This document shows, piece by piece, positions 26,260 to 32,990 of a stretch of 44,423 nucleotides of DNA (position 1 is the first letter of the stretch; the number at the start of each line of letters is the position of its first letter). Position numbers and translations under genes: made by a program. Below the pieces are notes generated by a model. The model was given only the letters and a program-made list of their open reading frames with translations. It searched no databases and was not told the DNA's origin. The stretch comes from Cyanobium sp. NIES-981 (lineage in GTDB: Bacteria; Cyanobacteriota; Cyanobacteriia; PCC-6307; Cyanobiaceae): the NCBI GenBank assembly GCA_945901765.1, contig CAMDLO010000011.1, positions 1-44,423 on the forward strand, given 5' to 3'.

Positions 26260-27359
26260 CGCTGGTCTGCCTCCGGCTCCAGCAACCAGCCTGGCTTGAG
26301 CGGTTGGCGGGCCAGCATCCACCCGACCACGTTGGCGTGCTCGGCAGCGCTGAGGGGCTGCCGGCGGTCGTGCTGCCATGGCAATGGCCAGAAACGTTTC
26401 GCTGGGCCGGAGACCAGATCGGTGCAGAAGGCTGCACGGATTGCACGATCGTTCTGCGCCAGGTCGCGCTGCAGGCTGCGCAGTTCGGCAGTCGGGAGCC
26501 AGCTGTTGAGGGCGGCAAGATGTTGAATGGTCTGGCTTGGTCTGGGGCGCTTGGCGGCCTGGCGAAAGATCCTGCGGTATTTGCGATAGAGCCTGTCGCG
26601 TTTTTCGAGCCTGATCGGTTGTTGGTTGAGAAACCGCTTGAAGCTGATGCAGGCCAGTGGGTCTGAAACGTTCGCGAACGGGTTTGGATCGGCGGCCAGG
26701 ATGTCATCAGGCAGATCCGCGCCACATAGCGCCCGCAGGAATTCCAGGGGTAGCTGGTTGCCGGTACAAAGCGTCTCATAGGAGTGTGCGGTCACCGGGA
26801 AATGAGCCGACCAGGCCTGCAGCTGCTGCAGATAATCCCAGCCGTGACCGTAGGCACGGAGATAGGCATAAATGTCGTCTTTGTAGAGCGTGGCCAGCAC
26901 GAATTCGCTGTAGCTGCTCTGGATGTAGGCGCTGCGCTCCCGCAGCACGGCATGCACCCGCACCTCCCCGTCGGCGAACAGCTGGCGAATCGAGGCCACA
27001 TTGGCCAGCTTCCGCTGCCAGAGCTTCTCGGGGCTGCAGTGTTCGGGCTGGGTCGGGAAACCGATCCGCCAGAACGCTTCACTGCTGATGATTGTGTGGT
27101 CGTAATTCCTGGCGCCTCGCAGGATCGCCTGCGCCATCAGGCGCAGGCTGGGCCGGTCATAGGGCTTCGGTGCGGCCGTGCTGTTGAGCGAACGGGCGAT
27201 ATTGCGGTGGGGGATGCCGTGGCTCCCTCCGGGCAGCAGCTCCGCTTCACTCGGGTACCAGATGCCCCGTTGCTTCAGCGCCTCCCGGTTGCGCTGCAAC
27301 TGCCGCTGGATGGCGGTGGTGCCGGTTTTGTGGGTGCCGATGTGCAGGTGGATGGGCAT
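26256..27359 (-). CDS. Sulfotransferase-like protein (HIG-x2-KTG subgroup)
   Basis: 367 residues from ATG 27359. The N terminus LHIGTHKTGTTAIQ (residues ~4-17) is a PAPS-binding 5'-phosphosulfate loop. A plausible 3'-phosphate segment is LRERSAYIQSSYSEFV. The rest is helical with many aromatic residues and no membrane segment. Two genes further right (38122 and 39027) carry the same HIG-x2-KTG[ST] opening and belong to one subgroup. Function as a sugar sulfotransferase is the likely reading, but the acceptor part is diverged and direct proof for this subgroup is lacking to my knowledge. It sits between a GT61-like and a GT2 gene in a tight minus-strand string. Confidence 0.7.
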   Translation of the reverse strand: MPIHLHIGTHKTGTTAIQRQLQRNREALKQRGIWYPSEAELLPGGSHGIPHRNIARSLNSTAAPKPYDRPSLRLMAQAILRGARNYDHTIISSEAFWRIGFPTQPEHCSPEKLWQRKLANVASIRQLFADGEVRVHAVLRERSAYIQSSYSEFVLATLYKDDIYAYLRAYGHGWDYLQQLQAWSAHFPVTAHSYETLCTGNQLPLEFLRALCGADLPDDILAADPNPFANVSDPLACISFKRFLNQQPIRLEKRDRLYRKYRRIFRQAAKRPRPSQTIQHLAALNSWLPTAELRSLQRDLAQNDRAIRAAFCTDLVSGPAKRFWPLPWQHDRRQPLSAAEHANVVGWMLARQPLKPGWLLEPEADQR

Positions 27360-27373
27360 CGCTCGGTTCGCGC

Positions 27374-28486
27374 TCAGGAGCTGGTGAGGTGGCGGATCGC
27401 CTGCAGCACCGGCTGCGGATCGAAGGGGTTGGTGCGCTGGAAGGGTTGGGAGGGGTCATCGGCCACGATCGGTGCGAAGCCCGCATCGCAGTGCACGTAG
27501 GCATCGCCCCAGCCGACGGCCCGATCGATGTTGATCCAGGTGCTGCTGAGGCTGCGTGGGCCGGACACAAACATCACCTGCCGGGCCAGCTGCTCACCGG
27601 GCACGAACAGCTTCAGGCCCATGCAGGCCTGGGGGAAGCCCGCGATCACGGCGTAGCGCCGGTAGAGGCCGAGCTTTTCTTCAAAGCTCAGATCTTCCGG
27701 GCAGATCACGTCCACGTGCCGCATCCCGGCCAGCTGCTCGACCAGTTCGGCCTCCTGGGGGTAGAGGGTGCTGCCGCCCTGGAGCTTGTGGCGCGAGAGA
27801 TACACCAGGCGCCGTTGGGGGGGCGGGAGGGCCAGGAGCCGGTTGCGCAGCCGGGGCTTGAGGGCTGCGGCACAGGCGGGCCGCAGCGCCCGGCTGGCGT
27901 AGCCCCGGTCGTTATACAGCGCTCCGCTGGAGATCAGTTCACGGGCCACCAGTGGCCGTCGGATCAGTCTGGCCCGCTTGCGCAGGCCCAGCTGCTTGAG
28001 CCAGGCCTGCACCAGTCCCAGCTTCAGAATCGAGCCAGGGTGCCGGTGGGGAGTGGCATCGTGAAACCAGATCGGCAGATCGTTCTGGCGGTGCTCCCGC
28101 AGCAACTGGTAGGCCCGGCCGCTGTCGAGGACCAGATGGCCGAAGGCGGCGTAGAGGGTGCCCCCGTAGAGGACGACATCGTGCCGCTCGACCCGATCGC
28201 TGTTGAAGGGGTTGTCGGCGAGCCTGGGCCTGGGGTGGCAGCAGTGGCGCTCACCACGCATGTCGCTGAGCGTGCGCACATGCCGCCCGGCCGCATCGAA
28301 CACGCCATAGCTGCCTCGCCGCCACCAGCGCGGCTCGCCCCGGCGTGTGTGGGTCGGCAGCACGGTGACGTCGTTCCAGCTCCGCAGGTCCGCCTCCTGC
28401 GCGTCGCGCACCTCCAGCTCTCCCCACAGGCAAGGGTGATCCTTCGGGATGGCATCCAGCCGTTCGATGCCGGTGGCAGGGGGCAT
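27374..28486 (-). CDS. GT61-like (DUF563) glycosyltransferase, copy A
   Basis: 370 residues from ATG 28486, two bases after the neighbouring GT61-like stop; the frame extends 48 codons upstream but that part lies in the neighbour. Family marks are DHPCLWGELEV near the N terminus, LYGGTLYAAFGHLVLDSGRAY, LVYLSRHKLQGG and DVICPEDLSFEEKLGLYR with GLKLFVPG. GT61 proteins are retaining or inverting glycosyltransferases found in capsule clusters. It is closest to copy C at 30092 on the opposite strand (shared REHRQ-DLPIWFHD segments). It is cytoplasmic with no membrane segment. Donor is unknown. Confidence 0.75.
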   Translation of the reverse strand: MPPATGIERLDAIPKDHPCLWGELEVRDAQEADLRSWNDVTVLPTHTRRGEPRWWRRGSYGVFDAAGRHVRTLSDMRGERHCCHPRPRLADNPFNSDRVERHDVVLYGGTLYAAFGHLVLDSGRAYQLLREHRQNDLPIWFHDATPHRHPGSILKLGLVQAWLKQLGLRKRARLIRRPLVARELISSGALYNDRGYASRALRPACAAALKPRLRNRLLALPPPQRRLVYLSRHKLQGGSTLYPQEAELVEQLAGMRHVDVICPEDLSFEEKLGLYRRYAVIAGFPQACMGLKLFVPGEQLARQVMFVSGPRSLSSTWINIDRAVGWGDAYVHCDAGFAPIVADDPSQPFQRTNPFDPQPVLQAIRHLTSS

Positions 28487-28488
28487 GG

Positions 28489-29643
28489 TCAACGCTCGCT
28501 CAGGGCGCGGAGCTGGTCGATCACCAGCCCTGCGTTGAAGCGGTTCAGCCGCTGGAATCCCTCCGCCTGTCGGGGGCTGCCGAGTTCGATCAGCTCCTCT
28601 CCCTCCCGGCCGCCGGCTGGATGGGTGCAATCGAGCACCTGGTCGCCGAAACCGAAAGCCCGCTCCATGTTCACCCAGTTGCTGTTGAGGCTGTTGCGCC
28701 CGGCCACCAGCATCAGCTGCCTGGCCAGATCGCCTGGTCGGGTGGTGGGCACGAAGTACTTGAGCACCATCGCCGCCTGCACGAACCCGGTGATCATCCG
28801 GTGCCGGCGGTAGAGGCCGAGCTTCGCCTCGATCGACAGCTCCTCCGGGCAGATCACCGCCACATTGGGGAGCTTGCGCAGGGCCTCCACCACCTCCAGC
28901 TCACCGTCGAAGCGGGTGGTGCCGCTGCTCAGCTTGTGGCGCGAAAGGTAGGCGATCGGCGCCGCATCAGGTTCCAGGGCCAGCAGGCGGCGCTGCAGCT
29001 TGCCACTCAGAGCCCTCTGGGCGGCGCGGGGGAAGTCTGCCGTCACGTAGCAGCGGTCGCGGTACAGCGCCGGTGATGACACCAGCCGATCGCAGTTGAG
29101 CGTGCAGCGCAGCACCCGCACCCGCTTGCGGATGCCCAGACAGTCGAACCAGGCTTTCACCAGGGGATTCTCGATCGTGCCCGCCTCGCCGAGGGCCGGA
29201 TAGTGCACCCAGATCGGCTCGCGGCTGCGTCGGAACAGTTGCAGCAGCCGATAGAGCCGGTTGAGATCGAGCAGCAGGTGGCCGAAATGCTCGAACACCG
29301 TGCCCCCGTAGAGCACGACAGGTCGGCGCCGCACCTTGCCGGGCCTGATGTCGGAAAAATCGTCCGGCAGGGCATAGATCGGGCGGGCGCCACGCACGTC
29401 GTTGATCGCCGTGATGGGTTGGCCCTGTCGGTCGATCGCCCCCTGCTTGCGGCTGGTCCACCAGTGCTGGGCCTGGCCGGTGCGGCGGGTGGGCAGAAGC
29501 TGGGCATCCGGCTCCTCCAGCAGGGGCGCGGCTGGCAGCAGCTCAAGCCGGCCCCACAGGCACGGGTGGTTGTCCGGCACCTCCGCCAGGGCGATGGGAA
29601 CGGTGGATCCCGCCGGTGAGAACGGCGTTGGCGCGGTCACCAT
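28489..29643 (-). CDS. GT61-like (DUF563) glycosyltransferase, copy B
   Basis: 384 residues from ATG 29643; ATG 29658 is an alternative, neither with a clear ribosome site. It shares the layout of copy A: NHPCLWGRLEL, LYGGTVFEHFGHLLLDLNRLY, AYLSRHKLSSG, VAVICPEELSIEAKLGLYRR and LKYFVPTTR. It is more diverged than A is from C. It is the first gene of the minus-strand run that continues through the two-component system. A 448-base gap with repeats lies upstream. Confidence 0.73.
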   Translation of the reverse strand: MVTAPTPFSPAGSTVPIALAEVPDNHPCLWGRLELLPAAPLLEEPDAQLLPTRRTGQAQHWWTSRKQGAIDRQGQPITAINDVRGARPIYALPDDFSDIRPGKVRRRPVVLYGGTVFEHFGHLLLDLNRLYRLLQLFRRSREPIWVHYPALGEAGTIENPLVKAWFDCLGIRKRVRVLRCTLNCDRLVSSPALYRDRCYVTADFPRAAQRALSGKLQRRLLALEPDAAPIAYLSRHKLSSGTTRFDGELEVVEALRKLPNVAVICPEELSIEAKLGLYRRHRMITGFVQAAMVLKYFVPTTRPGDLARQLMLVAGRNSLNSNWVNMERAFGFGDQVLDCTHPAGGREGEELIELGSPRQAEGFQRLNRFNAGLVIDQLRALSER

Positions 29644-29765
29644 GTGGGATCGGGTCATGCAGCAGGACTGGCTTGTGCAGTGTTGCTCCGGGATGACAAC
29701 CGGAGCTGCCCCGCCTGTGCTGAATCGGTAGGTGGCAGGAGCTTGGACAACGGTTGTGCCCACCG

Positions 29766-29801
29766 TTGAGACTGGTATTGAGGCTGGTTTTGAGGCTGGT
29801 G
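29766..29801. repeat. Three tandem 12-base repeats
   Basis: TTGAGACTGGTA, TTGAGGCTGGTT and TTGAGGCTGGTG follow each other without gaps, 123 bases upstream of copy B. Ten of twelve positions are constant across all three. The period is slightly over one helical turn, so it may be a multi-site operator or a slippage product. Confidence 0.6.
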
Positions 29802-29838
29802 TGGCACGCGTTCACCGCCAGGCTGAGCCATTGATCCT

Positions 29839-29893
29839 AGCCCGCTTCCATTCGGGCTTCACTCTCGCGAGAGCAGGCTTTGCAAGCAGAGTG
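29839..29893. repeat. Nested inverted repeats in the divergent gap
   Basis: AGCCCG/CGGGCT (29839-29844 and 29853-29858) form a hairpin with an eight-base loop. Directly after it come the perfect palindrome CTCTCGCGAGAG (29862-29873) and the outer arms CACTCT (29860-29865) and AGAGTG (29888-29893). The cluster could be a bidirectional terminator-like or regulator-binding structure. There is no T-tract on either strand. Confidence 0.5.
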
Positions 29894-30091
29894 TAATTGC
29901 GACATGTGGTTTTAAGAGCCGTTGATGGTTTGCCTGTGTCTGGAATGTCTGCTGTGATTTGTGCTGTTCAGGTCGTCAGCTTTTGGCTGATTGATCATTT
30001 TGTCTCGGTATATTTGTCTGTTGTTGACGATCGGCGATGGCGCGCTTGATCAATCGGGGATGATGCTGGCCTTCGCGCGTGACTAGGCCCG

Positions 30092-31171
30092 ATGCTGAAG
30101 CCGCTGGCCAGGGTGCCCGCTGACCATCCCTCCCTCTGGGGCCGGGTGGAGGTGAGGCCTGCACGTCCGCTGATTCAGCTCCAGGACGCGCTGGTGCTGC
30201 CCCCCTATCCCCTGGCGCCAGCGGCGGAGTGGTGGCGCCGCCGTGCCTATGGCGTGTTCGATGGTCAGGGCGAGCATGTGCCGGATTTGAGCGACCGGCG
30301 TGGCGAGCGCCGCATCTGCCACCCGCCGTCGCGGCTGGAGGCCTGTGCCCAGCCGCGCCAGCCGGTGCTGGAGCTGCCCCTGATGCTGTACGGCGGCACC
30401 CTCTACAACCACTACGGCCACCTGTTGATGGAGACCGGTCGGGCCTACCAGCTGCTGCGCGAGCACCGCCAGAGCGATCTGCCGATCTGGTTTCACGACA
30501 TCACCCCGAGGCGCCGGCCTGTCACCGGCCTGGGTTTCGTGCGGCAATGGTTGCGCTGCCTGGGCATTCGCAAGCGCGTGATGCTGATTCGCCAGCCCAT
30601 CCGTGCACGCCAGCTGATCTCCGCCGCCGCGATCTACAACGATCGGGCCTTCGTGAGTCAGGATCTGCGGGCAGCCTGTCTGGCGGGCCTGCGTGCCCCG
30701 CTGTTCGAGACGTTGGCCAAGCGGCGTGGGGGCGGACGGGGTGTGGCCTATCTGTCGCGCCACAAGCTCCAGGGCGGCAGCACCCGCTTCACTCAGGAGC
30801 CGGCCCTGGTGGAACGGCTGGCCGAGCTGAAGCACGTCGATGTGATCTGCCCGGAAGAGCTGACCAACCCAGAGAAGCTGCAGCTGTATCGCGATTACGC
30901 CGTGGTGGCGGGTTTCCCCCAGTCGTCGATGCATCTGAAGCTGTTTGCCCCTGGGGAACAGCTGGCCCGGCAGGTGCTGTTCGTGGCAGGGCCCCAGTGC
31001 CTGAGCAGCAGCTGGGTGAACCTGGAGCTGGCCACCGGTTTCGGGGACACCTATGTGGATTGTGGCGTGGATGCGGACCTCTCCGCTGGCGACGATCCAG
31101 CCTTCCAGCGCTCCAACAGCTTTGATGTGGAGGCCGTGTTCCGCGCTCTCCGCCAGCTGGCGGCGGCCTGA
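30092..31171 (+). CDS. GT61-like (DUF563) glycosyltransferase, copy C
   Basis: 359 residues from ATG 30092. It has DHPSLWGRVEV, LYGGTLYNHYGHLLMETGRAY, AYLSRHKLQGG, DVICPEELTNPEKLQLYR and HLKLFAPGEQLARQVLFV. Long stretches match copy A almost residue for residue, so A and C are the closest pair of the three although they lie on opposite strands around copy B. It ends four bases before the convergent gene at 31176. Likely a sugar transferase of the same glycan; donor unknown. Confidence 0.76.
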   Translation: MLKPLARVPADHPSLWGRVEVRPARPLIQLQDALVLPPYPLAPAAEWWRRRAYGVFDGQGEHVPDLSDRRGERRICHPPSRLEACAQPRQPVLELPLMLYGGTLYNHYGHLLMETGRAYQLLREHRQSDLPIWFHDITPRRRPVTGLGFVRQWLRCLGIRKRVMLIRQPIRARQLISAAAIYNDRAFVSQDLRAACLAGLRAPLFETLAKRRGGGRGVAYLSRHKLQGGSTRFTQEPALVERLAELKHVDVICPEELTNPEKLQLYRDYAVVAGFPQSSMHLKLFAPGEQLARQVLFVAGPQCLSSSWVNLELATGFGDTYVDCGVDADLSAGDDPAFQRSNSFDVEAVFRALRQLAAA

Positions 31172-31175
31172 GCGC

Positions 31176-32084
31176 TTAGGCCAGCAGCCGGGGCAGCAGG
31201 CCCTGCAGCCGCCGGCTCGCTGAGGCAGCACGGGCCACCAGCCCCTCCAGCAGTTCCAGCCGTTGGATCAGGGCCTCGCGATCCTGGTCGGCTGCAGAGA
31301 GGCTGAGGCTCAGGTCATCGCAGCGGCGGCCAAGCTGCTGCTGCTGTTGATCAGCGGCGGTGCGGCAGTCCTGCAGCTCCTGTCGCAGTGAGGCCACCGT
31401 CGCTTCGTGCTCAATCAGCTGCTCGCGCAGGCTCTGCAGCCTGTCGTTCTCCGATTGCAGGGCAGCGAGGCGCTCGCCGGCTTCCAGCAGGTCGCTGAGA
31501 TCGTGCTGCAGCTGTTGCTGCTCCTGCCAGGTCTCCAGTGCTGCTGAACCGTCCCAGGCCTGGGTCAGACGCTCCAGGCAGTGGTCGTCGGGGGGGCGGC
31601 CATCGAGGGCGGCGGCCCGGGGGTGATGCTCCAGCTGGCGGTAGGCCTCCAGCCAGCCAGGGTGCTGGCCGATCAGCTCCCGGGCCAGCACGCCGGCCAG
31701 CGATGGCACCGGCAGGAAGCGCGGCTGACATGCCGCCGGTGGGGCCGCGGCCTCGGGATCAACGCACCAGGCCACCAGGGCGGACGCCGACACACAGCTG
31801 CCGTTGACCAGCCGCCAGGGGCGTCCGCTCCGCTCCAGCTGCTCCAGATGAGCCAGTTGGGGAAACAGTTGCGCTGCAGACGGTGGGGGGCTGCCATCCC
31901 ACGGGCGCAGGCATGTCAGCCAGCTGAGCGGATCGGGATAGACCACCAGCAGCGGCACATGGCTGGTCGGATCCGGTTCGGGCAGCAGCACCGGCTCCAG
32001 CCGGGCGGCACAGAGGTCCTGCAGCAGCTGCGGGATCGGCTGGAGCGGAGCCCAGAGCTCCACGGGGATCGAGGCGGTGGTCAC
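31176..32084 (-). CDS. Protein of unknown function with C-terminal coiled coil
   Basis: 302 residues from GTG 32084. The first ~180 residues are Pro/Trp-rich with a LLVVYPDPLSWLTCLRPW segment and no catalytic motif I recognise. From about residue 180 to 300 the heptad pattern (LQHDLSDLLEAGERLAALQ, then SENDRLQSLREQLIEHEATV in order) predicts a coiled coil. It follows the glycosyltransferase at 32109 with 24 bases between, so it is probably co-transcribed. It may be a scaffold for the glycosyltransferases. I do not recognise the family. Confidence 0.6.
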   Translation of the reverse strand: MTTASIPVELWAPLQPIPQLLQDLCAARLEPVLLPEPDPTSHVPLLVVYPDPLSWLTCLRPWDGSPPPSAAQLFPQLAHLEQLERSGRPWRLVNGSCVSASALVAWCVDPEAAAPPAACQPRFLPVPSLAGVLARELIGQHPGWLEAYRQLEHHPRAAALDGRPPDDHCLERLTQAWDGSAALETWQEQQQLQHDLSDLLEAGERLAALQSENDRLQSLREQLIEHEATVASLRQELQDCRTAADQQQQQLGRRCDDLSLSLSAADQDREALIQRLELLEGLVARAASASRRLQGLLPRLLA

Positions 32085-32108
32085 GGCAGCAGCAGGGATG
32101 GACAGGCC

Positions 32109-32990
32109 TCAGGGCCAGGGGTTCAGCAGGGCCAGCGGTGACTCCAGCCCGGCGAGCTCCGCCCCGTAGGCGAGGCAGCGCCGCAGCACCGCATCGTTCC
32201 CCCCATGTTTGTTCACCGACAGGTAGAGAGTGGGGGTGTGGTGGCGGCGGCCCGTGGCCCGGCCGACGGGCCGGCCCTGGCCATCCAGTTCCGGAAACTG
32301 CAGGGCCAGGGTGTCGTGGAGCAGCACGGCCGGGGTGGCCGTGAGCAGGGTGTGCACCTTGAACCACAGATCATCGGCGTGGCCCGCGATCCGCAGGGCT
32401 GTGGTCAGGTCCATCACCCGGCTGTCCAGCTGGCTGAGGCGATAGCAGATGCCGTCCTTGCCGGTGGGCACGGTGAGCAGACTGGGCTCGCGCAGCTCGG
32501 CACCGGCCACCTGCCAGCTCCGGTAGGGCAGGATCGCGCCATCGGCCAGGGCCATGCGCCTGCCCCGGAAGGCCACCACGCCATCGTGGTGCGCCTGGGC
32601 GGCGAGCAGCCGCACCAGCCAGTCGTGGGGGTAGAGGGTGTCATCGTCGGCGGTGATCAGCCAGGGGTCGCTGGCGCGCTGCTCGGCGCTGAGCCCCTCG
32701 ATCAGCGGCAGCAGCTTGCGGTAAGGGCCGGTGTTGGCCACCCAGCGCAGGGTGAAGCGCAGCCCCGGCCTGAGTCGGGCGCGCAGCAGGCGTCGCTTCA
32801 GGCCGGGCGGCAGGCTCGGGAAGCCCCGGTCGAGCAGGTAGGGCTCTTTCGAGAGAAACAACTGCAGTTCCACCGGTCGGCCATCGGCAGGCAGCTTCTG
32901 TGCCAGCAGGCTGTCGAGGGTGCGCTCCAGCGCCCGCTCCCGACCCCGGATCGATGTGAGCCCGATCAGCACCGGTGGCAGGCTGCTCAT
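32109..32990 (-). CDS. GT-A type glycosyltransferase
   Basis: 293 residues from ATG 32990, overlapping the upstream gene's stop (ATGA). VLIGLTSIRGRERALERTL is the opening strand, and WLITADDDTLYPHDWLV contains the DxD metal site at about residues 113-117. The C-terminal half (GICYRLSQLDSRVMDL, ADDLWFKVHTLL) resembles uncharacterised bacterial glycosyltransferases of this group. It lacks a membrane segment. It likely adds one sugar to the glycan. Confidence 0.7.
   Translation of the reverse strand: MSSLPPVLIGLTSIRGRERALERTLDSLLAQKLPADGRPVELQLFLSKEPYLLDRGFPSLPPGLKRRLLRARLRPGLRFTLRWVANTGPYRKLLPLIEGLSAEQRASDPWLITADDDTLYPHDWLVRLLAAQAHHDGVVAFRGRRMALADGAILPYRSWQVAGAELREPSLLTVPTGKDGICYRLSQLDSRVMDLTTALRIAGHADDLWFKVHTLLTATPAVLLHDTLALQFPELDGQGRPVGRATGRRHHTPTLYLSVNKHGGNDAVLRRCLAYGAELAGLESPLALLNPWP

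Larger units (their letters stand above)
29644..30091. other. 448-base divergent intergenic region between GT61-like genes
   Basis: No convincing gene is seen here. It holds a 12-base tandem repeat (29766-29801), nested palindromes (29839-29893) and an AT-richer part from about 29890 to 30020. TATATT at 30009-30014 could be a -10 element for the plus-strand gene, but no well-spaced -35 was found. It is the only long non-coding stretch in the window and should carry the promoters of both flanking units. Confidence 0.6.

Noticed and set aside
30009-30014. TATATT as a firm promoter -10 for the plus-strand GT61-like gene
   Set aside because: No -35-like hexamer at 16-18 bases was found, so it is only mentioned in the intergenic description.
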